Positions 51,548-59,230 of a stretch of 64,000 bases of DNA are shown piece by piece (the first letter of the stretch is position 1; each line of letters begins with the position of its first letter). The stretch covers positions 186,001 through 250,000 of the forward strand of contig UQHK01000001.1 of the NCBI GenBank assembly GCA_900540855.1. Reading direction: 5' to 3'. The translations under genes were made by a program, and so were the position numbers. The notes under the pieces were generated by a model. It saw nothing but the letters and a program-made list of their open reading frames with translations. It had not been told where the DNA came from and did no database searches. Origin of the DNA: an uncultured Collinsella sp. GTDB taxonomy: Bacteria > Actinomycetota > Coriobacteriia > Coriobacteriales > Coriobacteriaceae.

Positions 51548-52102
51548 GCAAGCGGCGAGACGCTCGAGTACCGCATCGTCGGCATCAACCATGACGACCC
51601 TTCGGATGGCTCCGGTAAGGCAGGACTCACGTTCGAGACGACCAACGATGTCATGGGCGAGCAGCGTATTAACTCGACGAACACCAACGTCGGCGGCTGG
51701 GAGAAGTCAGAGCTGCGCGGGCGCCTTAATTTGGGTGACCTCTGGGCACTTTTGCCGACCGAACTCACGGCCAAAATTAAATCCGTGAATATAATGACCG
51801 ACAACAAAGGCGGTAATTATATTGCTCAAGCTACGGCTACACCCGATAAGGTTTTCATCCTTAGTGTCACCGAGGTGTGGGGTGGCGAATCCGTATGGTC
51901 ACAGGGTTATCAGTATGAACTGTATACCGCCAAGGGCGTATCGAGCTCGAACTACGGAAGCCTAACGCATGCCGGCTATTGGTGGTCATGATCACATGCT
52001 AATTGGCCAGGCACGGCTTTTAGAATTTTTGGAGAGAACGCCACTAATGCCTCCCAGGAAGCCTTAGTTACCGAACCTTTCTATCCGGCATTCTGCTTTT
52101 AA
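51548..52102 (+). pseudogene. DUF6273 gene remnant: 5' truncated, in-frame TGA
   Basis: Begins with GETLEYRIVGINHDD, the same phrase as in the intact gene at 54795 (GKTLEYRIIGINHDD), and continues through NTNVGGWEKSELRG to YWWS. TGA follows at 51989-51991. The same frame then reads on for 36 codons to the family-type end YPAFCF-TAA (52100-52102). The stop falls where the intact copy has Arg in WWERS, so CGA to TGA is the simplest explanation. The N-terminal pilin-like part and start are missing. G+C drops from about 51,770 on, so the copy looks mosaic. Confidence 0.75.
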
Positions 52103-52120
52103 ACTCACCTGTAATTACTG

Positions 52121-52155
52121 GAAAGCCAGTGCAATCCCGCAAGGGCTTTCTTTTG
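52121..52155 (+). terminator. Terminator of the DUF6273 remnant
   Basis: GAAAGCC (52121-52127) pairs with GGCTTTC (52144-52150), followed by TTTTGG. It resembles the terminator at 55834. Confidence 0.75.
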
Positions 52156-52607
52156 GCGTTTATAACCGTGGAAATAGGTTTTACGCGTCATCTTGCTCCC
52201 TCACCTCATATATGAATTCCTTTGAGAATTAACAAGGAGATTTAGGCACTGGGATTTGACGCTCGATTTGCACGGAATTAAGAGTGTGCTTTTAGGCGCC
52301 GAGCGGTATGCGTTTTGGGACGCGAGCAAATTCAACGCCCGATCTGTAGGCGAGAAGCACACCATGTTTGAAAGCCGCGTTTCGCTTGGATACGACTGCT
52401 GGGATTGCAGCGTCTCTAACATCATCTGCCACGGGAGCTTTAACGACAATGTTCCGAGCGTCATTGCGCAGAGATGGACGGTATGAAACGCTTGGCAAAA
52501 CCGGTGCAGCGGCATCGCATAGGGCGCAGGCATTAGTCCGGCCCTACGCGATGCCTGATTTTGAACTGCCAATTCAGAGCTTGAACGAGCCCACTCGCAA
52601 TGATGCC
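52156..52607. other. Stretch without a recognised gene
   Basis: Short open frames occur on both strands. One on the plus strand to 52486, ending IAQRWTV, has Trp/Cys-rich content but no ribosome site. None resembles a family I know. Probably remnants. Confidence 0.4.
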
Positions 52608-52859
52608 TTACAGCTTCGGAAGCTCGGCATCTATCGAATGCGGCGTCGAATCATCGGAAACGCTGGTTTGGAGCTTCTTGTCGGGAAGCGCCGCAACGAT
52701 CATCGCGGCGCTCGCGGGCGTCGCGAACACGATTATGAAGGCCAGCTTTAACCTCTGGTCCCCATACCCTTTGTCACTCGCTGCTTTACCAATTAGCCCC
52801 CCTGAAAAATAGCAGGCTATGCCGTAGCAGATTATGAGGGCGTAAAAGATGATTTGCAT
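52608..52859 (-). CDS. Small two-helix membrane protein
   Basis: 83 residues: hydrophobic helix 3-25, a charged turn SDKGYGDQRLK, helix 38-58 and a polar tail. AGGAAGAG lies upstream of ATG 52859. It follows the zinc-ribbon/TPR gene on the same strand after 73 bases, so they may be cotranscribed. Not recognised. Confidence 0.6.
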   Translation of the reverse strand: MQIIFYALIICYGIACYFSGGLIGKAASDKGYGDQRLKLAFIIVFATPASAAMIVAALPDKKLQTSVSDDSTPHSIDAELPKL

Positions 52860-52932
52860 ATGCTTCTCTTCCTAACTCGTAAAATACTTGATTTACCCGA
52901 CATTCGGAATATCGTTGACTGAAAGCCGATGC

Positions 52933-54537
52933 TTAGTTATAGGGCGTGCGGAATTCTGTCGTCGCCAGCGTCTCTCCCGTCACGGGCTCAATTAACGTGA
53001 TTCTATGGTCATAAATAACGGAACTTTGATTCCAAAGCCGAATGAGGTTCCACCCGCGCTTGAATCCTTTTACGTAGTTCGCGGGCTGCGTTTCAGAATA
53101 ATTATTTGTCACCTCGCCATCGATGCCCCATGCGTACTCCTCAAACACGCGGATATCGACCTCTTCTTGCGATCGGTCTCCGCCGTCAACGAAAACGTGT
53201 ACATAGGCGTCACCCATCGACTTCGAGCCGATTTCTGTCAGGGATGTTTCGGTATCGTTCTCATCGGAATTCACAAGAATCCTTACATCCAGTTTGTAAA
53301 GGTCGGAATAAAGTTCGGTGGCATCGCGATAGCCTACGTCCACGAGCTCGTCCAGGTATTCCTTCGTTTTGGAATCGCTGCTGTCATAGTGCTTCTTCAC
53401 GTATCCGTATTCGACCTCGTGGGCGCCGGTTTCATTGTCCGCATTCTTGAACCATTCGATAGCTTGGTCCGTATCCCCTTCCTTTGCATAATCCTCCGCC
53501 AGGGCATTGGCGGCCTTCGCCTCCATCTCCGACGCATCGCTGTATGATCGAATCAACTTGAATTCGGCATACGCCTTCCTATAATTGCCGCCTTCGTAAA
53601 GCGAGAATGCTTCCCGATACCGAATTTCTTTTTGCAGCCCAGTAATTGCCTTTATCGCCATCGGCCTTCCCGCCGTCAGAAAGAAGACGAGAAGCACGGC
53701 GGCGGCCGTGGCGAGGCATAGCAGCAATTTGCGCTTCTTTGCCGATTTCGGCTCGAGCACGGCTAGCTTTTCTGAACATTCCTTAGCACGCTCTTCGGCG
53801 TCCTTCCAACCAGAGATGCCTTTGAAAAGTTCACGCGCTTTTTTCAGGTTTTCGACACTCTCTCCGCTGGCAATAAGTGAATCGGCCCTGTCGTATATGT
53901 TCTGAGACCGTATATCGGCCGATTTGCATAGGGATTCTTCGTCCTGCAAATCCGAGAGGAGGTCCTTGTGGCATTTGCACCTGTGGCAGCTTTCCCGCTC
54001 AACGTTAATGCACCCGCATGCACACACCCACCATCCCTGATGGAACTGCGCCTTGCCGCCGGCGATTCGACTGTCGGCATGCAGTTCCATCAGCTGGCGG
54101 TCCCTCTCGGCCATCGCCTTCTCGATCATCGAAAGCGGTTCGCGCTCGGGCGCTTCGGCAGGCTCTCCGGTCGAGTGCCACTTCCCTTGCTGGGAGTCGA
54201 TTTGAAGCAGCTTGATGAAAACGGACTCGACGTCTCCCCTCGGCAGCGCCGTTGCCTTAAGGGCTCCCTGCTCGCATTGCGGCAGGTCTAAGTCTAGTTC
54301 CGAAAAGGGGACATAGCCTCTGGACCCATCGGCATAGTCGACATGGGCGATTCCGGAGATGGAGTTCAAGATATCCGCTGAGAGATTCTCGATCTTTATC
54401 TGCAGATAAGCCTCAGAGGTGTCGACGTTTCTCGCGACCTGGACGACCGTTACCATCGCCGGGCATCCGGGCTCCCATTTCAGCAGACTCGAATCCCCGG
54501 ACCAGTCATCCCTGAAGACAACTTTATAGTTACCCAA
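52933..54537 (-). CDS. Zinc-ribbon/TPR-like single-pass membrane protein, unknown function
   Basis: 534 residues. The N-terminal 125 residues look like a beta-rich domain. A compact Cys cluster WVCACGCINVERESCHRCKC (about 168-188) is zinc-ribbon-like. Helices follow, including ENLKKARELFKGISGWKDAEE (SEL1/TPR-like), then one membrane helix (about 268-290). Further TPR-like helices (YREAFSLYEGGNYRKAYAEF) and a beta-rich C-terminus come after. It is divergent from the pilin-like gene across a 257-base gap, suggesting a joint role; the function is unknown. Confidence 0.7.
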   Translation of the reverse strand: MGNYKVVFRDDWSGDSSLLKWEPGCPAMVTVVQVARNVDTSEAYLQIKIENLSADILNSISGIAHVDYADGSRGYVPFSELDLDLPQCEQGALKATALPRGDVESVFIKLLQIDSQQGKWHSTGEPAEAPEREPLSMIEKAMAERDRQLMELHADSRIAGGKAQFHQGWWVCACGCINVERESCHRCKCHKDLLSDLQDEESLCKSADIRSQNIYDRADSLIASGESVENLKKARELFKGISGWKDAEERAKECSEKLAVLEPKSAKKRKLLLCLATAAAVLLVFFLTAGRPMAIKAITGLQKEIRYREAFSLYEGGNYRKAYAEFKLIRSYSDASEMEAKAANALAEDYAKEGDTDQAIEWFKNADNETGAHEVEYGYVKKHYDSSDSKTKEYLDELVDVGYRDATELYSDLYKLDVRILVNSDENDTETSLTEIGSKSMGDAYVHVFVDGGDRSQEEVDIRVFEEYAWGIDGEVTNNYSETQPANYVKGFKRGWNLIRLWNQSSVIYDHRITLIEPVTGETLATTEFRTPYN

Positions 54538-54633
54538 TCACCTTACCTCCTGTATTCGCGGCTTTTGGAACGGCTTAGGCTATAAGACGGTTCCCACCAG
54601 CTTTCCAACTCAATTTTACTTACGCTACCTGCG

Positions 54634-54653
54634 AATTTGTTGAGCAACAAATT
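54634..54653. promoter_or_regulatory. Dyad symmetric site between the divergent genes
   Basis: AATTTGTTG-AG-CAACAAATT, a perfect 9+9 inverted repeat in the gap between the zinc-ribbon gene and the pilin-like gene. Operator candidate. Confidence 0.5.
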
Positions 54654-54794
54654 TGGATATGCGAGTGGTCGGTTAAGCCGCGCAGGCGTTGGACTAATTA
54701 TTCTTTGCCGCTGCGGCAAGACCAGCGCAACCTTTTGGGATAGTCCTACGCTCGGCGATGCATCTACAAGCCCTGAGCGAAGGGAGTGCCGCAT

Positions 54795-55811
54795 ATGTAT
54801 GCAGCGGCGCGGAACCTTCGGGGGGGGGTATCTCCTAGGATTACCCGCCTCCGAGGCCAATCTATCATCGAGTACGTCCTGATCATCGCCGTCATCGGCC
54901 TGGTCATCGTGTTCGCGGGACCCGGCGTGGCGGGCGCCATCCGAAACCAATTCAACCTGGTCGGCAACACGGTGAACAGCGGGACGACCGGCGGCGTCGA
55001 GGGAGGCGGCGCGTCCGGCGGCGGCTCCGCTGGGGCCGATTCCGCGACCGTCCAGGCGGCCATCGCCAAGGACGCGAAGGACTGGACGCTCGAGGAACAG
55101 AAAGCGGTCGCCGAGGACATCGCCGCCAAGGGCGAGGCGTCGCCCGCATACGCCAAGGCGAAGGCCGCCATGGATGCGGGGACGAGGTTCACGATGAATC
55201 TGACGAACGGCAAGACGCTCGAGTACCGAATCATCGGCATCAACCATGACGATTTGGCTGACGGCTCGGGCAAGGCCGGTCTTACGTTCCTCACCACCTC
55301 GACGACCATTTATTCCCGCATGAACGCCACGAACACCAATGCCGGCGGCTGGGAGAAGTCGGAGCTGCGCCAGAAGATGAACTCCGGCGAGGTCTGGAGC
55401 CTCATGCCATCCGACTTCCAGTCCAAGGTGAAGACCGTCAGGAAGCTCACGAACAACGTCGGCGGAATCGATAAGAACGCCGCCGTAACCGCGACCTCGG
55501 ACAGGCTGTTCCTTCTCAGCTACTCCGAGATCGCGCCCTGCACCTCCCATTGGACCTCCGACTTCACTTCCCTTTGGGCCTCTGACTACCCCTGGAGTTC
55601 CTCCGAGGGTAGCCAGTACGAGGCCTTCAAGGGCAAGGTGACGAATAACGATAATCCCAACTCTGCCATTGCCATTAGCAGCTTATGGTGGGAGCGTTCG
55701 GTGTTACCGAAACTTTCTGCGTACTTCCTCGACGTCACCGGCACTGGCAGGCCGTCGCGTGGCGACGACGCGAGCGCTTCGCTTTGCGTCTGCCCCGCTT
55801 GGTGCTTCTAG
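54795..55811 (+). CDS. Flp-type pilin-like protein fused to a DUF6273 domain
   Basis: 338 residues. A short basic leader ends at Gly21, followed by QSIIEYVLIIAVIGLVIVF: Glu at +5 and Tyr at +6 after the Gly are the Flp prepilin hallmark, so a TadV-type peptidase could cut here. A Gly/Ser/Ala linker (about 65-85), an Ala/Lys helical part (85-130) and a DUF6273 domain (from about 134, GKTLEYRIIGINHDD, NTNAGGWEKSELRQ, WWERS, CPAWCF at the end) follow. ATG 54795 has AAGGGAG eight bases upstream. A nine-G run interrupts codons 9-12. No tad genes are in this window. Confidence 0.8.
   Translation: MYAAARNLRGGVSPRITRLRGQSIIEYVLIIAVIGLVIVFAGPGVAGAIRNQFNLVGNTVNSGTTGGVEGGGASGGGSAGADSATVQAAIAKDAKDWTLEEQKAVAEDIAAKGEASPAYAKAKAAMDAGTRFTMNLTNGKTLEYRIIGINHDDLADGSGKAGLTFLTTSTTIYSRMNATNTNAGGWEKSELRQKMNSGEVWSLMPSDFQSKVKTVRKLTNNVGGIDKNAAVTATSDRLFLLSYSEIAPCTSHWTSDFTSLWASDYPWSSSEGSQYEAFKGKVTNNDNPNSAIAISSLWWERSVLPKLSAYFLDVTGTGRPSRGDDASASLCVCPAWCF
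54820..54828 (+). repeat. Nine-G homopolymer in the pilin-like gene
   Basis: Run of nine G across codons 9-12, before the prepilin cleavage site. Loss or gain of one G shifts the frame before the mature protein, so the tract could act as an on/off switch. Confidence 0.8.
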
Positions 55812-55833
55812 CCTGTCTTCTAGCTTGTCTAGC

Positions 55834-55870
55834 GAAAAGCCTGCGCAACTTCGCGCGGGCTTTTCTTTTG
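55834..55870 (+). terminator. Terminator of the pilin-like gene
   Basis: GAAAAGCC...GGCTTTTC with inner GCGC pairing, followed by TTTTGGCGG; similar to the terminator at 52121. Confidence 0.85.
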
Positions 55871-56293
55871 GCGGTTACTCGAACGGTCTGATGTTCGTGG
55901 CACAGGTAGTCGGGTTGAGGGGAAATGGGGTCATACAGCGGCTCTCAGAGCGTCTGCCACACTCCCCCGCCATTACCTCTGCGGGGTCCTCGTGTAGAGC
56001 TCATCCTGCTTGGCATTTCGCTGCAACAGCCCACTTGTCCACCGATCAAGTGAACTACTGGAATAAATACAGCGACACGCTTGTTCGTCACAGTCGCTAT
56101 ATCCGTGTAAATCGCCGCGATAAATGCAGCCTGTACTCGGCTGCATACCAGCTACGCGTATGTAGATTCATATCGCGTTAATAAATCGGCTCAAGCGTGT
56201 GCAAAACGCGCAAGTAGCCGCAAAAGGCGATTATCGCGCAGGTAGATTTTTGGCACCCTGTTGCTTAAACAAAATTAAGCAATTGCTTAAAAC
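55871..56293. other. Gap before tRNA-Pro, no gene seen
   Basis: Short frames only; none has a ribosome site or familiar sequence. No reverse transcriptase, template repeat or integrase is visible. Confidence 0.5.
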
Positions 56294-56322
56294 AAAAAAG
56301 GTCAGGCACAAGGTGCCTGACC
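56294..56322 (-). terminator. tRNA-Pro terminator
   Basis: On the minus strand GGTCAGGCAC-CTT-GTGCCTGACC is followed by TTTTTT: perfect stem and T run. Confidence 0.95.
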
Positions 56323-56332
56323 TGCAAACTTC

Positions 56333-56409
<77 letters not shown>

Positions 56410-56451
56410 AAGCTTTTGTTTGTTGCTCTGCTCTCGCTCGCAACAGGGAGT

Positions 56452-56481
56452 ATATTAACCCGAAACTTTAGACTTGTGCAA
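56452..56481 (-). promoter_or_regulatory. tRNA-Pro promoter
   Basis: Minus-strand TTGCAC (56476-56481), 18-base spacer, TAATAT (56452-56457), about 43 bases before the tRNA 5' end. Confidence 0.55.
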
Positions 56482-56489
56482 GAACTTTT

Positions 56490-57701
56490 TTACAAATTTT
56501 GAAGCAAGTCCAAAATTGTATCTGCGAGCTGGGGTTTTGTTAGAACGGGAAGTTCTTGCGTACCCGTTGTGCTCACAATCCAGGCCTTGTTGGTATCGGT
56601 TCCAAAGCCCGAATCGGCGCGTGAGACATCGTTGGCGATAATGGCATCGCAACCCTTGCGGTCGAGCTTTCGCTGTGCGTACTCCAGGACGTTATCGGTC
56701 TCGGCCGCAAAGCCGATCACGCACCGCTCCCCCTTCTGGCGCGAAAGCTCAGCCAAAATATCGACCGTCTCGACCAGTTTGATGCGATCCAAGCGCTCGT
56801 TGGCCTTTTTGAGCTTATGGTCCGCAGGGGATACGGGGGTGTAGTCGGCGACAGCGGCCGCACAAATGGCCACATCGGCCGTCTGAAAGGCGCTGAGCGC
56901 TGCCTTCAGCATTTCAGCGGCGGTCTGCACGCGCACGCACTCCACGCCGTGGGGAACGTCGAGCGATGTCGGTCCCAGCACGAGCGTGACGGCGGCACCG
57001 CGACGTGCGGCCTCCCCCGCCAGGGCGATACCCATCTTGCCCGAAGAACGGTTGCCAATGAAGCGCACGGGGTCAATCGGCTCATGCGTGGGGCCGGCGG
57101 TAATGACGATGCGCTTGCCCGCCAGGTCTTGTTGCACGGGATTGAGCACCTCGCAGACGGCCTCGACGATGTCCTCGGGTTCGCTCATGCGCCCCGTGTC
57201 CACGTCGCCGCAGGCAAGGTAGCCACTGCCGGGTCCCACCACGTGGACGCCGCGCTCGCACAGCGTGGCCATATTGGCCTGCGTGGCCGACGCCTTCCAC
57301 ATGCCATTGTTCATGGCCGGCGCGATAACGACGGGCCGCGGTGTCGCAAGCAACGTTGTGGAGATGAGGTCATCGGCGATGCCGTTGGCCATCTTGGCGA
57401 TGATATTGGCCGTCGCGGGCGCCACGACCACCAAGTCGGGCTCCTGCGCCAGCGAGATATGGTGGATGGGGTCAGACGGGTCGTCGAATAGCCCAACCGC
57501 GACCGGCTCATTGGTGAGCGCGCGGAAGGTGAGCGGCCCCACAAACTCAGTGGCATGCTCGCTCATGACGACCTTGACGTGCGCGCCGCGCTTTTGGAGC
57601 AGGCGCACGATATTGCACGACTTATAGGCGGCGATCCCGCCGGTAATGCCCAGCAGGATCGTTTTACCCTCAAGTTGCATTGAATTGTTGGGCGCCGCCA
57701 T
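56490..57701 (-). CDS. coaBC: Bifunctional phosphopantothenoylcysteine decarboxylase/ligase
   Basis: 403 residues. The N-terminal CoaC flavoprotein half has GITGGIAAYKS, the catalytic-type region PAMNNGMW and the IAKMANGIADDL stretch. The C-terminal CoaB ligase half has ITAGPTHEPIDPVRFIGNRSSGKMG. Together they convert 4'-phosphopantothenate and cysteine to 4'-phosphopantetheine for coenzyme A. Starts three bases after the zinc-ribbon gene stop. Last gene of the long minus-strand unit. Confidence 0.95.
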   Translation of the reverse strand: MAAPNNSMQLEGKTILLGITGGIAAYKSCNIVRLLQKRGAHVKVVMSEHATEFVGPLTFRALTNEPVAVGLFDDPSDPIHHISLAQEPDLVVVAPATANIIAKMANGIADDLISTTLLATPRPVVIAPAMNNGMWKASATQANMATLCERGVHVVGPGSGYLACGDVDTGRMSEPEDIVEAVCEVLNPVQQDLAGKRIVITAGPTHEPIDPVRFIGNRSSGKMGIALAGEAARRGAAVTLVLGPTSLDVPHGVECVRVQTAAEMLKAALSAFQTADVAICAAAVADYTPVSPADHKLKKANERLDRIKLVETVDILAELSRQKGERCVIGFAAETDNVLEYAQRKLDRKGCDAIIANDVSRADSGFGTDTNKAWIVSTTGTQELPVLTKPQLADTILDLLQNL

Positions 57702-57704
57702 CGT

Positions 57705-58424
57705 TTAAGCTTCCTTGCTCGGGAGCACCAGCAGGCGGTGGCAGTACGGGCAGTGCGTAATCTCGCTACCGTCGTGGTTGAGGTCGCTCATGGACGATGC
57801 CTGCAGCGCGGTGTGGCAGACCGTGGGGATGTTACCCTGGATGGTCTCGACGGCCAGGCCACGGAACTGTTTGAGCAGGCGTTCGTAATCGGTGAGCACG
57901 TCGGTCGGCAGCGTGGCGGCAAGCGCGGTGCGCTCCTTGGTGGCGGCATCGATCTGAGCCTGCAGATTGGCAGCCTTGGCGCGGGCAGCCTTGGTATCGG
58001 CCTTCACGCCCTCCTCGAACTTGGCGATGATGGCCTGCGCGCGAGCCTCTCGGTCAAGCGCTTCCTTATGGGCGACGACGACGTCCTTGCGGGTGTGCTC
58101 GATCTTGTCCAAGCGCTTGGCCAGGGTGGCGAGCTCGTTCTCCAGGTCCTGAACCTCGCGGTAGTCGGAGCCGTCCACGTGGCGCTTCTTGGCGGCCTCG
58201 ATGGCGTTGTTGGTCTGAATCTCGGTGGTGTTGAGATCGTCGAGCTCAATGTCCAGATCCTTGCGCTGGGCGTAGAGCTTGGTCATCTCGGACTTGAGCT
58301 TCACATAGGTCTTGCGCTTGGAAGCGAGCTCCTTGAGCTCCGGCATATTGGCAAGTTCGCTCTTGTTGCGGGCGAGCTCCAAATCGATCTGTTGCAGCTT
58401 GAGTAGCGTAGCGCCGGCGCTCAT
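57705..58424 (-). CDS. CT398-type coiled-coil zinc-ribbon protein
   Basis: 239 residues: a long antiparallel coiled coil (about 10-195) and a C-terminal zinc ribbon with CPYCHRLL. The family normally has two CxxC pairs. Here the first pair is reduced to one Cys (PTVCHTAL), so zinc binding may be by three Cys plus a His. Start 58424 has AAAGGAGAG upstream. It lies between coaBC and the Nif3 gene, its usual neighbour. Function unknown. Confidence 0.8.
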   Translation of the reverse strand: MSAGATLLKLQQIDLELARNKSELANMPELKELASKRKTYVKLKSEMTKLYAQRKDLDIELDDLNTTEIQTNNAIEAAKKRHVDGSDYREVQDLENELATLAKRLDKIEHTRKDVVVAHKEALDREARAQAIIAKFEEGVKADTKAARAKAANLQAQIDAATKERTALAATLPTDVLTDYERLLKQFRGLAVETIQGNIPTVCHTALQASSMSDLNHDGSEITHCPYCHRLLVLPSKEA

Positions 58425-59230
58425 AAGTTCTCTCCTTTTGTCACAGTCCACCATTGGCAAGGGTTCAGTATTTTAATCGCATGACGGGGGTCGACCCCGG
58501 CGTCAACTGCAGAGTTCATCAATATATCAACGAACGGCTCTTCGGAGCGGTCGTGGCCGAGCAAGATCACCGGCAGCCCGCGCAAGGCAAGGTCTTGCGC
58601 CACGTGGTAGCCCGCCTCGCCGGTTACGATGACATCTGCGCCCGCGGCGATGGCGAGCTCTCCAAAGTCTCCCAGGGAGCCGCCCAAAATAGCGACGGTA
58701 CGGCATGCGTGCTCGGCTTCGCCCCACACACGCGGGTCGCTGCCGAAGGCCGTAGCAGCACGGGCGGCAAGATCGCGCAGCGTGCACGGGTCGTTGAGCG
58801 TCGCAAGCGCGCCCAGGCCGGTGGCCTCGGGGTCGTCCACGTGCTCCAGCGAGCTCATGGGCTCAGCGCCCAACAACTCACTCAGGCGAACGCGCGCTTC
58901 GTGCGATCGGTCCAGGTTGGTGTGAAGCGAGATGATGCTCACGCCGCAACGAGCTGCCTCGTACAACGCAGCGCTGCATTGGGGACGCGATACATCCGCC
59001 GGGCAAAACGCCTCGGGAGCCTTGATATAGATGGGATGATGCGTCAGCAGCACGTTGGCGCCGGCCTCGAGAGCGCGGTGCACGTTATCCTCGGTCGCGT
59101 CGAGTGCGCAGGCAACACTGGTGATCTCGGCAGCGGGATCTCCCACAGATAGCCCTACATGATCCCAGCCCTCGGCGTCCGCTTTGGGGTAGCGCGCCAG
59201 CAGCGCACGTTCAAGCTCGGATAGGATCAT
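58421..59230 (-). CDS. Nif3-like dinuclear metal center protein (DUF34)
   Basis: 269 residues with the two-metal site of the family: LLTHHPIY (His-His), HTNLD and the C-terminal GHDRSEEPFV. These hexameric proteins have been linked to GTP cyclohydrolase I-like chemistry and metal insertion, but no firm role is known. It overlaps the zinc-ribbon gene and the cysteine desulfurase gene by four bases each. Confidence 0.9.
   Translation of the reverse strand: MILSELERALLARYPKADAEGWDHVGLSVGDPAAEITSVACALDATEDNVHRALEAGANVLLTHHPIYIKAPEAFCPADVSRPQCSAALYEAARCGVSIISLHTNLDRSHEARVRLSELLGAEPMSSLEHVDDPEATGLGALATLNDPCTLRDLAARAATAFGSDPRVWGEAEHACRTVAILGGSLGDFGELAIAAGADVIVTGEAGYHVAQDLALRGLPVILLGHDRSEEPFVDILMNSAVDAGVDPRHAIKILNPCQWWTVTKGENL

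Noticed and set aside
51989..51991. TGA in the DUF6273 remnant as a recoded (selenocysteine or read-through) codon
   Set aside because: The intact copy has Arg at this position and no recoding element is evident; a CGA to TGA mutation is simpler.
52368..52751. 127-codon plus-strand frame
   Set aside because: Its second half is antisense to the more convincing two-helix membrane protein gene and no ribosome site is present.
55400..56293. Diversity-generating retroelement acting on the DUF6273 C-terminus
   Set aside because: No reverse transcriptase, accessory gene or adenine-rich template repeat could be seen near the gene.
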